Part shown: piece after piece, positions 34,161 to 46,975 of the stretch
Position numbering within the stretch: the stretch's first letter is position 1
Layout of the letters: every line of letters begins with the position of its first letter
DNA from: Myxocyprinus asiaticus
Lineage: Eukaryota > Chordata > Actinopteri > Cypriniformes > Catostomidae
Length of the DNA: 64,000 bases
Direction: 5' to 3'
NCBI RefSeq assembly: GCF_019703515.2
Contig: NC_059372.1
Coordinates: 14,165,492-14,229,491, forward strand
Program-made: the position numbers and the translations under genes
Notes under the pieces: model-generated
Told to the model about the DNA's origin: nothing
The model's database searches: none
Seen by the model: only the letters and a program-made list of their open reading frames with translations

Positions 34161-37100
34161 ACCTGGATCCATCAACCTGTGAAACAGATGTGGCATAGTT
34201 ATGAGATTGCAGTTCTCATTTTTTTTTTTTTTTCTCTCAATCTCTCTCTCCTCTCTCATTAACCTTGCTGGCAGTAAACTTCCATCTCTTTTCATCTCAA
34301 CCAGGGTGGAGGACAGTTCATGTGGTGTGGGTCTCTGAATGCTTTAAAAAAGAGAAGCCCCTCTTCCTTCTGCCATGCTTCACTGACTGAGCTCTACTTA
34401 TTGGTCTTTGACAGTATGTCTCTGAGATTTGCTTGTTACAGTTTCCGTTGCTTGATGTGTCTGTTTGACCTTGTCCTTATAGGCTGCATGCAGTGAAAGC
34501 ATTTAACTCCCGCATCTCACATTTCTCATCTTGTCTTTTCAAGGTTATAGACTACACGATTTGTCACCAATTGAGAGCCTACTGCAGTCAATAAGGATAA
34601 CAGGGTAGGAAGTCATATTTGTATTGAGGGGTACCATGTTTATTTCCCAAATTTAAATTTGATGGTTCCTACACATTTATTAGATCAAGGACCTAGCAAA
34701 AAAGCTTTGCACTCCTTTTGCTCTTCATATTAAATCTATGAGGCCAAGGTGCAATATTTTAGATCATATTTGTTTATCGAGGAAAACATACAGTGCATGT
34801 ATTCAACATCCACCCAGGTATTATAGACCTCCTTGATATAACTATACATAATCATGCTTTAGTTCATTCTTTGGTCTTATAGCATAGAAAGATCAACAGG
34901 AATATAACTAATTTAGATCACTAAAACATCACATAATATCATGCATTCATCAGTAATCTCTGAAGTTTTTTAGTACACTTTCCTTCCTGCCTGCTGTATT
35001 TATCGTAGTGAAGGAGCGTGTAAGTGCATTTGAATGCCCATTTTTAAAGATCACTATCGATCAGTCCTGGGAAGGAGTGTGCCGCTCTTTAGATAGCAAT
35101 CAAAGTGTGGCATTGCAGGACTCCCATTTCCTCTTGTGTTGTCAGGTGCAATTGTTTTTATGGGTTTGGAGGTCTTTTTCTCTAAAGCACACTGGAAAAA
35201 CTTCATGTCATGTCAAGACATGTCTTTGCTTATCTAGTCTCGTGTAGCTAGATCTTTGATTAAACGGCATAAGGTCTGGTCCACACTGCAGCTCATTTTG
35301 GTCAAGAACGCCCAAATACAAAGTACTGTAATTCGGCTCTGACATGTAAATTGACCAACCACAGCTGGTTTTGGATTTACATGCCATTTAGGGGTGGGTT
35401 TATCTGAAAAGATAAAACATTCCCTGCATCCTAAATACTGTACTGTCAGAGTACGCACTTCTATTTGATGAAGGATGCACTTCTTGGACGATAAAACAGT
35501 ATGTTCTTTAGGTATGCATGCGAGTAGTATGAAAAGATTTCGGACATACTTCATCCTGGTATGTGAGAATTGACCCGTGACCCAAATATATGGCATAATA
35601 ACAACAACTGTGAAAATATTCTATTCTGGTTTTGTTAAACAAGCACAATTTAAGCACAAGGAACAACTTTCTTTGTATATACAGTATTTCACATACAGTT
35701 GAAAAAAGCCCTCTGACTGATTTCCATGGTGCAGAGAACATGCACGGAATTGTAGAATCCAGTCATAAAAACTGAATTAACTATAAAATGCCAAATGTCA
35801 CAAAATTTGACATATTTAGGATCAAATGAATGTATGAATGCAAAATTAATAAAATTAAAATCATGATGTATCCTAGTGTGATGATTAAACCACAAAAGGC
35901 TGCAATGTAATGAAATTGTGCTGCACGCTTCAAAATGAATGTGTGAAGCCGGCTGCTCATGCACTGACAACACCGCATCATTAGTAAAGTCCCTTTCAAG
36001 TTCAAATAGTCTCTGATCATGAACATTGCATGCTTTCTGTGTGTAACACATGACAAAGAAAAGAGCACTCATTAACCTTGAAGCACACAGCACATGCAGA
36101 CTATACAGTATATTTATATTTAAAGATCAGCCTTTTGTGGTTTAAAAAGCACATTAAGCCATTTACATAGCAAACTGCTTATCCGGAGATAAGAAGCTAC
36201 CATCAAAAACACACAGAAACTTAATAAAAAAATAATAAAAGCTCGGTTTAACTAAATGCATAAAATTGACGAAATTGCGACAGGAAATATATATCACTAC
36301 AATATTGTAAAATGTAATATTCAATGCAGCAGTAATAATTATAATAATAATTACAATAATATATCAATAATAATTACATTATATTTAAGCAAAATCTCAC
36401 AACCAAGGGTAATTTTTGTACTGAATAAATGTTTTTTTTTTCATTAATACTGTGATGCTCTACTGTGCATTAGACAAAAAAAAAAAAATAAATAAAAAAA
36501 AAATAAAAACTCAATTTTGCGTTTTGAAAGGTGCTGTGAGGATCTGTATAGAAGCACTTTGTTTGATAAAAATAATGCAATAGTATATTGTTCTGTTTAC
36601 ATTTAATTTAACTTCTAAGAATTCATTTGATCAAATTTAATTAAATTTATACACGGAATTCAGAAAAAAATAAAATGAAAAACACGGAATTTGGGAAACA
36701 ATACAATTGTCCCTACTATAGGCATTACAAACATGACCTTCGAGTGACCTGACTTGTCTCGAAGATACTTTGCTATTGCGTACTGTACACAGGAAGTGCA
36801 AGATACCATCATTAAAGGGGAATATTACAAAGCACTGCATGTGTAGGAAAGCAAAATATGTGTAATACTCTGAAACAGGGAATAATAAACTGATTACAGT
36901 TGTAACATGTTGTCAATTGCTAGCATATATCTGAGAATCACCTCTGACTGTTGAAAATGACAGATTGCAGCATGCTCCAATCTGTTTTTAATTATGTTCA
37001 AGATGCATTACAAGCTTGATTTTAGCGATTCAGTGAAGAATGAAGACTGACATGAAAGTAATTTTCCAAGCTCTCTCTATTAGAAATGCCTTTTCTTCCC

Positions 37101-37207
37101 CTCCCTTGTCTCCTTTCATTTTCTTTCACACCATCTTCCTGTAATCCCTTTTTCCTTTTGTCTGTCACTTTCTTTAACTACATATTGTTTAATGAATATA
37201 CCATAAC
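34161..37207. other. Intergenic DNA, mostly featureless
   Basis: Around 35410-35560 GCATCCTAAATACTGTACTG and TTTCGGACATACTTCATCC resemble a common cyprinid repeat. Simple AT-rich and A-rich tracts lie at 36220-36500. Open frames such as 35689-36093 (-) show no domain. The last 80 bp (37125-37207) resemble 41717-41790. Confidence 0.45.
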
Positions 37208-37522
37208 TGTAACGTCTGCAGGAAGGAGGCGAGAGAAGGAAAATCTATGTGCAGGCTTCTTTAATTAAAACTCAGAGAAATAAACATAAATAACTAAAAA
37301 CATAACCATATAACAAACCGTTACATCCATATAGGTTAAAACTGACAAAGAGAACACAAGGGCAATAAATACACAAGAACTGACAAGGGTAACAAGACAC
37401 AGCTGGGATCAATCAAGGGGAACACAGAGAACAGAGACACAAAGAAAACACAGAACTTCAAACTATTCAAATTCTCCTAGCGAACTCTAGTGGCCACTAG
37501 GGCAAATGTCCGAAGTGTTACA
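37208..37522 (-). repeat. LTR (3' on minus strand)
   Basis: 315 bp, aligned with 40759-41087 throughout (GAGGCGAGAGAAGGA, CTATGTGCAGGCTTCTTTAA, GTGGCCACTAGGGCAAATGT). Confidence 0.8.
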
Positions 37523-37690
37523 GAGCCCCCCATCTAAGGAGCGGCTCCTGACGCTCCATAACACATAAAACAAAAACAAAAAAAATAGTTCATGGTGGAG
37601 CCGGTGGAGGGCCTGGAGACAGGAGGGGACTAGGGTGGAGCTGGTGGCCAGGGAAGTGGTTCCAGGAAGGGAGCGAGGTCTGGCAGCCAG

Positions 37691-37885
37691 GGAGGTGGAG
37701 ACTCAGGGGGCGGAGCCACAGGAGGCAGAGACTCAGGGGGCAGAGCCGCAGGAGGAGGAGACTCAGGGGGCAGAGCCACAGGAGGAGGAGACTCAGGGGG
37801 CAGAGCCGCAGGAGGTGGCGACTCAGGGGGCAGAGCCGCAGGAGGCAGAGACTCAGGGGGCAGAGCCACAGGAGGCGGAGGTCGC
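37691..37885 (-). repeat. 30-bp minisatellite encoding a decapeptide repeat
   Basis: The unit carries ACTCAGGGGG at 37701, 37731, 37761, 37791, 37821 and 37851, a period of exactly 30 bp. On the minus strand it encodes repeating LPPESPPPAA. It lies inside the LTR element, so it is probably the tail of its Gag-like protein. Confidence 0.8.
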
Positions 37886-37931
37886 TGGACACTGAACAGA
37901 CTGGTAGTTTATGTCTGACAGGTGCTGACCA

Positions 37932-40365
37932 CTGGATTCAAATAAAATAAAATAAAATTTCTTTATTGTCACTCAAACATATACACAAGTGCAACAGTGG
38001 GTGAAAGTCTTGGGTGCAGTTCCGAGCAACAAGTCATGACAGTGATAAGACATATATCAATTTTTCAATAAACATCAGATTTACACAACACAATTTACAT
38101 TTCTTATATACACATAATTACACACAACACAATATACAAATAATAATATACAATGTACAATATACAATACACACAATATAGAATACACATACACACAATA
38201 TAGAATACACAGTATACAATATAAATAGTATATATAAAATATACAGTAGGTTGTATTGTGCTGTATAGACATTCAGGCTGTCGGCTGATAGTCAGTTGCC
38301 AGTGTGTTATTAAGAGAGAATATAATTTATGACAGTCCAGTGTAAGATTAATAAAGTGCAGTGCTGATGTATATTGATTGTGAGAGCTCAAGAGTTCAAA
38401 AGTCTGATTGCTTGGGGGAAGAAACTGTCATGAAGTCGGCTGGTGCAGGTCCTGATGCTGCGATACAACCTGCCTGATGGTAGCAGTGAGAGAAGCCCAT
38501 GGCTCAGGTGGCTGGAGTCTCTGATGATCCTCCGAGATTTTTTCACACACCGCCTGGTATATATGTCCTGGAGGGAGGGAAGCTCACCTCTGATGATGTG
38601 TCTGGCAGTTCGCACCACACTTTGCAGGGCTTTGCGGTTGAGGGCAGTGCTGTTGCCATACCAGGCAGTGATGCATCCTGTCAGGATGCTCTCTACAGTG
38701 TTGGTGTAGAACCGTGTGAGGATATGGTGGTTCATTCCAAACTTTCTCAGCCATCTCAGGAAGAAGAGGCACTGGTGAGCCTTCTTCACAACAGCCTCAG
38801 TGTGGACAGACCATGTGAGATCCTCTGTGATGTGGACACCGAGGAACTTGAAGCTGCTGACTCTCTCTACCAGTGCTCCATTGATGGTGATGGGGCTGTG
38901 TTCTCTTTCTTTTCTCCTGAAGTCCACCACAAGCTCCTTGGTCTTACTGACACTGAGGGAGAGGTTGTGCTCCTGACACCAGCGTGTCAGAGTGTGAACC
39001 TCCTCTCTGTAGGCTGTTTCATCATTGTCAGTGATCAGACCTACCACCATCGTATCATCAGCAAATTTAATGATGGCATTGGAGCTATGTGTTGCCACAC
39101 AGTCATGTGTGTACGGGAAATACAGGAGTGGGCTGATAACACAGCCCTGTGGGAATCCAGTGTTGAGGGTCAGTGATGAGGAGATGTTGCTGCCCATTCT
39201 AACCACCTGGCGTCTGCTTGACAGGAAGTCCAGGATCCAGCTGCACAGTGAGCTGTTTAAGCCCAGAGCCTGGAGTTTCACATCTAGCTTGGAAGGCACT
39301 ATGGTGTTGAATGCTGAGCTGTAGTCTACAAACAGAATTCGCACATATGTGTTCCTTTTTTCCAGGTAAATGCAATGGCATCATCAGTGGAGCGGTTGTT
39401 GCGTTATGCAAAATGCAGTGAGTCCAGTGAGGCAGGCAGCACAGCGCAGATGTAATCTCTGATTAGTCTCTCAAAGCATTTGCTGATGATGGAGTTCAGA
39501 GCAACAGGACGCCAGTCATTTAAGCAAGTGATTTTGGATTGTGGTACAGGCACAATGGTGGACGTTTTAAAGCTTGTGGGGACCACAGACAAGGAGAGAG
39601 AAAGGTTGAAAATATCCGTAAAAACACCAGCCAGTTGGTTCATGCACGCTCTGTTGACGCAGCCCGGAATGCCGTCTGGACCCACGGCTTTACGGATATT
39701 CACACGTCGGAAGGATCGGGTTACATCCGCTACAGAGACAGAGTGTGAACTAACCTCTGTAGTTTCGGCTGCGAGAGCTCTCTTCGCAAGGGCGTTGTTA
39801 TTTCCTTTGAAATGAGCATAAAAAGTATTAAGCTCATCCAGGAGGGAGGCAGCGGTGTTCATAGTTTTTTGAACTGTTGAAGTCCGTGATAATATTAGTT
39901 TCCTGCCACATGCTTCTAGAGTTGGTGGTTTTGAATCTTGTCCCTGTACTGGCATTTGGTTGCTGTGACAGTTTTGCAGAGGGCATAATTGGCTTGTTTA
40001 TGCTCCTCCACTTTCCCGGAATTAGGTCCACCCATTAAATGCCGCACGAACATCGCTATTAATCCACGGTTTTTGGTTCGGGTAGATCCGTATAGTACGC
40101 ACTTCCTGATGAAACACGTTACGCTATCAGCATAGGCCTCAATGTCATCATCAGAGGCAGACCAGAACATCTCCCAGTCTGCATGATCAAAACAGTCTTG
40201 TAGCATAGAATCTGATTGGTCTGACCAGCACTGGATCGTTCTGAGGGCAGGTGCTTCCTGTTTCAGATTCTGCCTGTAAGTGGGCCAAATGGTGGGCGGG
40301 GGAGGGATTTGTAGCCATCCCAGAAGGGAGAGTAGCAATGGTCCAAAACCCGGTCCCCTCGTGGA
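37932..40365 (-). mobile_element. LINE-B (L2/CR1-like), 5'-truncated, inserted in the LTR element
   Basis: The 3' tail is AAATAAAATAAAATAAAA followed by TTTATTGTCACTC on the plus strand. The minus strand encodes the linker after the endonuclease and the full RT. The sequence stops at about 40362, within the part corresponding to 44545 of LINE-C. TGGATT occurs at both edges (37931-37936 and 40362-40367), a candidate short target duplication. Confidence 0.8.
38388..40361 (-). pseudogene. LINE-B reverse transcriptase
   Basis: Frames 40338-39916, 39955-39404 and 39344-38388 cover the post-endonuclease linker, the RT fingers ([16 protein letters not shown]) and the palm to C-terminus. In the last frame (318 codons, open) [11 protein letters not shown] is at residues 6-16, [12 protein letters not shown] at 64-75 and the catalytic FADD at 94-97. 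It ends [12 protein letters not shown]. At least two frameshifts separate the blocks and the endonuclease is missing. Confidence 0.85.
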
Positions 40366-40380
40366 TTGAGCAACAATTTG

Positions 40381-40741
40381 GTCAGTGGCTGCTGGGGACT
40401 GGACGAACAGGCTCGAAAGTCACAGGGGGCTGGATGGACTCGTCGACTGCCTCATGGTACTTGACAGGCTCAATGATTACAGGGAGCTGGACAGGCTAGT
40501 GGACAGACTCTGGGAACTCGACATGCTCTGGGAACTCGACAGGCTCGTCCACAGGCTCGAGGAACTTGACAGGCTCGTCGAAAGGCTCGGGGAACTCGAC
40601 AGGCTCGTCGACAGCCTTGGCCTTGAGACAGATATCTCCCCAATTGACATCCTGGGCGAGACAGCAGAACTGCTCTGTATATTGCTTGATGGTATCATCT
40701 CCTTGTCTGAGAGACAACAATTGCCAAGCCACTAGATCCAT
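40381..40741 (-). pseudogene. Gag-like fragment of the LTR element with decapeptide repeats
   Basis: It starts MDLVAWQLLSLRQGDDTIKQ then YTEQFCCLAQDVNWG, resembling the LRQG...Y..EF region of Ty3-type Gag proteins (capsid). It is followed by repeats of the type VDEPVEFPEP, 10 residues or 30 bp each. A stop lies at 40493-40495, but the same frame continues to about 40381. The start codon is about 18 bp downstream of the 5' LTR edge, unusually close. Confidence 0.6.
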
Positions 40742-40758
40742 AGTCTGGTCATTTGTTC

Positions 40759-41087
40759 ATTAATGTTTGCAGGAACGAGGCGAGAGAAGGAGGATCTATG
40801 TGCAGGCTTCTTTAATTACAGCTCAGAGAAATAAATATAAATAACTCAAAACATAACCATAGAACAAACCGTTACAGCCATACAGGTTAACAACTGACAA
40901 AGACAGAGAGAAAAGGAGGGCAATATATACACACGAACTAACAAGGGTAACAAGACACACCTGGGCTCAATCAAGAGGAACACAGAGAACAGAGATACAA
41001 CAAGGAAAACACAGAACTTCAAACTAAAAGTCTTACTTCTCCTAGCGACCTCTAGTGGCCACTAGGGCAAATGTCCCAAGTTTTACA
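40759..41087 (-). repeat. LTR (5' on minus strand)
   Basis: 329 bp copy of 37208-37522. It ends GTTTTACA at 41087. Confidence 0.8.
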
Positions 41088-41144
41088 AGAACAGATGGTA
41101 AAAAATAAACACGTTTTTTTTTTTTTTTCTACGATAGATTTTTT

Positions 41145-41800
41145 TTTTTTTTTTTTAGCAATGTCTCAAATGTGCTAAGATCTGAAGTCTGCAATAAGGA
41201 AATAATAAATGTTATTCTCAATAAATTTTCAATATTTTTATTTTCCCATTGTTTATTCTAGACAGCCATGAGATTGAACAGAGAGAAAATTGAGACTCTG
41301 GACTGAGACTTTTACCTTGAAACTTTTGAGACTCTTCCACTGAAAGAAAGACCCAGGTAATCTCAAATGTGTCTCCTCTAAAGTTTCAGGAGAGATTCCA
41401 ATAATGTATCATACTATGCTCAGATTTTCCAAGATCTCAAAGTCTGCAATCAAATATTTCAATATGAACTCAAACATATTCTTTCAAGAGTGAATGTTCT
41501 GGATTATTCTATAGACATTAATTTTATAGCTTTATACTCTTACTGTATCAAGTCTCATTTGTGTCTATTTTTTAATTCTCATAAGGTGAAACATCTGTGA
41601 CAAAGTTGATATTTAAATGAAACGTTAATGAGAACTCTATGAAGTCTCATGGGCTATGAACGAATAACCTACGATCAATGTTTGTGTGTTCCCAGGGAAT
41701 CAAACCTATGAACTCGCCGTTTTCCTGTAATCCCTATGTTTTTTTTTGTCTGTATGTTCTTTAGCTACATATTGTTAACAAGAACAGATAAACCAAATAA
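41145..41800. repeat. Interspersed repeat shared with 5.6 kb, partly self-duplicated
   Basis: 41458-41700 matches 5600-5860. Within it, AAGATCTGAAGTCTGCAAT (about 41180) and AAGATCTCAAAGTCTGCAAT (about 41430) show an internal duplication of about 250 bp. 41717-41790 matches the left flank of the LTR element (37125-37207), so that LTR element probably inserted into a copy of this family. Confidence 0.55.
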
Positions 41801-42126
41801 TCAGGCAGCAAAAATCCTGCCAACCATTTATGCATGCTAAAAAATTGGAAGTAAAAAATAATTAATCACTGTAATCTAAAACTGCATTGTTCTTCATGCA
41901 CAAGGCAATTTTCCTCAATAATACATGACCGTACTTTTCGAATTCCTGTGTAAATCCCTACAATCCTTCACCTCGAGGTAAACAAGAGTAGCAGGGGGAG
42001 AAAGGTCTCCCCCGAAGCACATGCCTCCCGATGACACGTTTCCCAGAGACTTTTAGGGGATGATGAGGGTATATTCTGTTTCCCTCTGATAGAGCCTTTA
42101 AAATATTCAGTGCCAGAGTCCTCGTT

Positions 42127-42130
<4 letters not shown>
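41801..42130. other. Intergenic DNA, no gene seen
   Basis: Nothing recognised on either strand. Confidence 0.5.
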
Positions 42131-42202
<72 letters not shown>

Positions 42203-42206
42203 CTCT
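42131..42206. repeat. (CT)n-(CTAT)n microsatellite
   Basis: A run of about 28 CT units followed by four CTAT-type units. A poly-C run lies at about 42341-42353. Confidence 0.95.
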
Positions 42207-43135
42207 GGGTCCTCGTCTCTTTCTCTTCATCAGTAATAGACTCCTGGTGTCACCACTGCAGCTCACAGCATGGGGCTAATGCAGAGATGCAGCTGTCGCC
42301 AGGGGAGACCAGTCACTGCAAATGACATACATTGTCTACCCCCCCCCCCCCCCATGACACCCCCATTCGATCTGTTGCAACCAACCCAGCCACATACTCT
42401 CCACTATGCCTGAAAACAAAGTCACTGAGGTCAGGCCATTTCAAATATGAGTGTAGACAGAAAATAACACAGTTTATAGAGCTGTGGTTGTCAACTGGTT
42501 TTGCTTCAGGAACCGGAGTATGAACAAAACAGTACCAAATTTATCATATAAAAGTAAACAAAAATGTCCTTAAAATAAAAGATTGGCATGCATCAATAGT
42601 TACGTGAACTTCACATGCCCAAAAGTATGCAAAATTATTTAAGACAATGGAATTGCTTGACAAGTGCAGATTTTTGTCCGGTGTTGACATATTTGCGGAA
42701 ACATGAAGTTGGGGAGGTCATAATGAAAGGTTTATCGTTGTTTATTTTTTCATTTGTTTCAATTAGCCAGTAGGCTTTAGTTACATCAAAGCCATGATCA
42801 ATGTGCTAGTCGGTTGCAGGTAGTTTTAGGGGGAGGGGCAATCTCATTTTGGAGAGCATTTGATTGGACAAAAATCTGGGTAGTGCAGGATGAGTCTGAT
42901 TTCCCGGAAAAGAAAGACTGTAAATGTTAAATGCGTAACTGTTAAAAGTTAATTTTGTTAACTTTTAGAACTACACTAGCTTGTAGATGATTTCAGATCT
43001 GACAGACATGCACTAAAAGCCAACATGACATAGCTAAATAGGAAAAATATAACATTTTGTAAATTCATGAACAACAGAAGTAAATGTCTTTAGAATTTTG
43101 ATGATTTGATGCTTTTGGCAGTCTATAATTCACAA
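42207..43135. other. Intergenic DNA, no gene seen
   Basis: No domain or repeat that I recognise apart from the poly-C run. Confidence 0.45.
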
Positions 43136-43669
43136 CATAAAACCAGAGGTGGAAAGTAATGAATTACAACTACTCTCGTTACAGTACTTGAGTACATTTT
43201 TCAAATTTTTCTACTTTTTTAAGTATAAATAAATAATAGTACTTTTACTTGAGTTGATTATGTATGTAAATGAAGTATTCAACATCACTACAATTATTTT
43301 TCACCATAATTACAAAGTACAAAAAAATACATAATATTTCTGAATTTTTGGGAAGTTTTTTGGGAAGAAGAAATTGGCAAGTTATAAGCACTAAATCTTT
43401 TTATAAACTAAAACGCGCTGTGTGCGGCATGACGGAAGCCCGCAGGGCACAGCTTCATGAGCACAGTAGCTTGCATAAACTGCTGCCTGTGTCCTCTCTT
43501 CTCTAGCTTCTCCAAGACTTTCTACCCTGTCACTATACAAGAACTGTAATACTATGATTTTCTGCATATTTAATTTTATTCTGGAAAGGAGCCATTCATT
43601 CAGGTATGAGGGAACCATCTGAAAACTTTTAACCACTGATCAAACTTCAATGCTAACGAAATTGATACT

Positions 43670-46600
43670 CAGCTCAAGATGGCGCCTAGTATGGCTGCTG
43701 CGTTGCGAGCTCCAGCACAACATGGCAGTGTTTTGTTTGTTTTGCTCACAATTCCTATGTTTTTTGTCTTGGATGTTGTCTGCCTTATTGTCTACGACAG
43801 ACAAACTCTTTTGGACATTGGTTCAGCAATTTCACACCGTAAACCGGACTTCAAATTCCTCAATGCCGACCCGCTGTTTACAAACACGCAAGCGGAGCCT
43901 TTGTCTGGGCAGTCCGGACGCGGAAACACAGGAGGAAAAGGGGAAACAGAGCCGGCGTTCTCATCAGAGTAAGACACCACGCAAATCGACCCCCGCTACC
44001 CACTGTTCTACTGGCAAATGTTCAGTCTCTGGATAACAAGCTGTGCGAGCTGAAAGCGCGGATCTCTTTCCAACGAGAGATGAGGGACTGCTGCATTATC
44101 TGCCTAACAGAAACTTGGATGTCTGTGGAGATTCCAGACTCAGTCATTGAACCCGTGGGGTTCTCTGTGCACTGAGCGGACAGAGTGAAAGACCTCTCAG
44201 GTGAAAGCAAAGGTGGTGGTGTATGTTTTATGATCAACAAATCCTGGTGTGATCAGAGGAACGTACATTCTATCAATTCTTTCTGCTCTCCTGATCTGGA
44301 ATTTCTCATGCTTCTGTGTCGACCATTCTGGCTACCGAGGGAATTCACAGCGGTCATTATCACAGCTGTGTACATTCCCCCACAAGCCGACACAGACCGG
44401 GCACTCAAGGAACTGTATGGGAGTATAAGTGAGCAGCAAACCACGCACCCTGAGGCCGCATTCATTGTGACTGGGGACTTTAATAAAGCCAGTTTCAAAT
44501 CATTCGCACCAAAATACCACCAGCACATTAGTTTCAACACACGAGGGGACCGGGTTTTGGACCATTGCTACTCTCCCTTCTGGGATGGCTACAAATCCCT
44601 CCCCCACCCACCATTTGGCAAATTGGACCACTCTTCCATTCTGCTTCTGCCCACTTACAGGCAGAAACTGAAACAGGAAGCACCCGCCTTCAGAATGATC
44701 CAGTGCTGGTCGGAACAATCAGACTCTATGCTACAAGACTGTTTTGATCACACGGACTGGGAGATGTTCCGGTCCGCCTCTGATGACAACATCGAGGTTT
44801 ATGCTGATAGCGTAATGTGTTTCATCAAAAAGTGCATGGAGGACGTAGTTCCGACCAGAAAAATATGGATCTATCCAAACCAGAAGCCATGGATAAATAG
44901 CGATGTTCGCGCGGCATAAACAGAACCACAGTCAGAACAGCAAAACGCCAGTACAGGAACAAGATTGAAGGACAGTTTAACACCATCAACTCTAGAAGCA
45001 TGTGGCAGGGAATTAACATCATCACGGACTTTAAAGGGAATAAAAACTCCGCCATGAACACCGCTGCCTCTCTCCCGGATGAGCTAAATACATTTTATGC
45101 TTGTTTTGAGGGAAATAACACCGCCCGAGGTTAGTTCACTCTCCGTCTCTGTAGCAGATGTAACCAATCCTTCTGACGGGTGAATATCCGCAAAGCTGCG
45201 GGCCCAGACGGCATTCCGGGCCGCGTCATCAGAGCGTGCACGAACCAGCTGGCTGGTGTTTTTACAGACATTTTCAAACTTCCCTCTCTTTGTCTGTAGT
45301 CCCCACATGCTTTAAATCATCCACCACTGTGCCTGTTCCAAAGCAATCAAAAATAACTTGCTTAAATGACTGGCGTCCTGTTGCTCTGACCCCCATCATC
45401 AGCAAATGCTTTGAGAGACTAATCAGAGATTACATCTGCTTTGTGCTGCATCTCTCTCTCTTGACCCATTGCAGTTTGCTTACCGCAACAACCGCTCCAC
45501 TGATGATGCCATTGCATCTACAATACACATTGCTCTCTCCCACCTGGAAAAAAAGAACACTTATGTGAGAATGCTGTTTGTAGACTACAGCTCAGCATTC
45601 AACACCATAGTGCCCTCCAAGCTAGATGAGAAATTCCAGGCTCTGGGCTTAAACAGCTTGCTGTGCAGCTGGATCCTGGACTTCCTGTCAAGCAGACGCC
45701 AAGTGGTTAGAATAGGCAGCAACATCTCCTCATCACTGACCCTCAACACTGGAGCCCCACAGGGCTGTATTCCTTGTACACACATGACTGTGTGGCAACA
45801 CATAGCTCCAATGCCATCATTAAGTTTGCTGATGACACGACGGTGGTAGGTCTGATCACTGACAATGATGAAACAGCCTACAGAGAGGAGGTGCACACTC
45901 TGACACACTGGTGTCAGGAGCACAACCTCTCCCTCAACGTCAGTAAGACAAAGGAGCTTGTGGTGGACTTCAGAAGGAAAGACAGAGAACACAGTCCCAT
46001 CACCATCAATGGAGCACCAGTGGAGAGAGTCAGCAGCTTCAAGTTCCCGGGTGTCCACATCACTGAGGAACTCACATGGTCCATCCACACTGAAGTCATT
46101 GTGAAGAAGGCTCATCAGCACCTCTTCTTCCTGGGATGGTTGAGGAAGTTTGGAATGAACCGCCACATCCTCACACGGTTCTACACCTGCACTGTAGAGA
46201 GCACTGTGACTGGCTGCATCTCCGCCTGGTACGGCAATAGCTCAGCCCACAACCGCAAAGCACTGCAAAGGGTGGTGTGAACTGCCAGACACATCATCGG
46301 AGGTGAGCTTCCCTCCCTCCAGGAAATATATACAAGGCGGTGTGAAAAAAGCTTGGAGGATCATCTGAGACTCCAGCCACCCGAGCCATGGCTGTTCTCA
46401 CTGCTACCATCAGGCAGGCGATATCGCAGCATCAGGACCCGCACCAGCCGACTCCATGATAGCTTCTTCCCCCAAGCAATCAGGCTTTTGAACTCTTGAT
46501 CTCCCACGATCAAAATACATCAGCACTGCACTTTATTATTATTATTATTACTACTCTTACTCTTATATCTCACACCAGACTGTCATAAATTATATTATTA

Positions 46601-46975
46601 TTATATATATATTCTCTCTTAACAACTTACTATCAACCGACAGCCTGAATGTCAATACAGTACAATACTACTGTACATTCTATATATACTTCTATATATA
46701 CTTTTGTATTTTTATTGAATAATGTGTATCTATGTTGTGCGTATTGTATATTGTACAGTGTATGTTATTATTTGTATATTGTGTTGTGTGTAATTATGTG
46801 TATATTAGACTTTAAATTGTGTTGTGTTAATTTGATGTTTTTGTAAATTGGTATGTGTCTCATCACTGCCACGACTGCTATATTGATCGGAACTGCACCC
46901 GAGAATTTCACACACCATTGCACTTGTGTATATGGCTGTGTGACAATAAATGTGATTTGATTTGATTTGATTTGA
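43670..46975 (+). mobile_element. LINE-C (L2/CR1-like), near full length
   Basis: The 5' end has CTCAAGATGGCGCCTAGTAT. The element then encodes an endonuclease, a linker and RT, and ends in GTGACAATAAATGTGATTTG repeats (46940-46975). It is the same subfamily as LINE-B, in opposite orientation. Confidence 0.85.
43679..46499 (+). pseudogene. LINE-C endonuclease-reverse transcriptase, multiply broken
   Basis: N-terminus 43679-43972 has a hydrophobic segment (VLFVLLTIPMFFVLDVVCLI). The apurinic-type endonuclease follows with LTETWMS (about 44108), an in-frame TGA at 44173-44175, FIVTGDFN (about 44464) and the KLDHSS end. RT blocks: [11 protein letters not shown] (about 45580), NTGAPQGC (about 45748), FADDT (about 45822) and [12 protein letters not shown] before the stop at 46497. 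Damage: stops at 44173 and 46278, a deletion right after PQGC (about 45765) that shifts the frame, and more frameshifts between 44919 and 45469. Confidence 0.85.

Larger units (their letters stand above)
37208..41087 (-). mobile_element. Non-autonomous Ty3-like LTR retrotransposon, split by a LINE
   Basis: Direct repeats 37208-37522 (TGTAACGTCTGCAGG to AGTGTTACA) and 40759-41087 are the LTRs. Flanks ATAAC and AGAAC match 4/5. On the minus strand a purine tract (GATGGGGGGCTC) sits just before the 37522 LTR and a Gag-like frame starts just after the 40759 LTR, giving minus orientation. Only Gag-like and repetitive sequence is present; protease, RT and integrase are absent. LINE-B lies between about 37932 and 40365. 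Confidence 0.75.

Noticed and set aside
37590..37895. Pro/Glu-rich open frames as a possible host protein
   Set aside because: They come from a 30-bp minisatellite inside an LTR element and lack gene structure.
38499..39176. Long plus-strand open frame (225 codons)
   Set aside because: It is the antisense shadow of the LINE-B reverse transcriptase.
45585..46166. Minus-strand open frame (193 codons)
   Set aside because: It is antisense to the LINE-C reverse transcriptase and matches the antisense frame of LINE-B.
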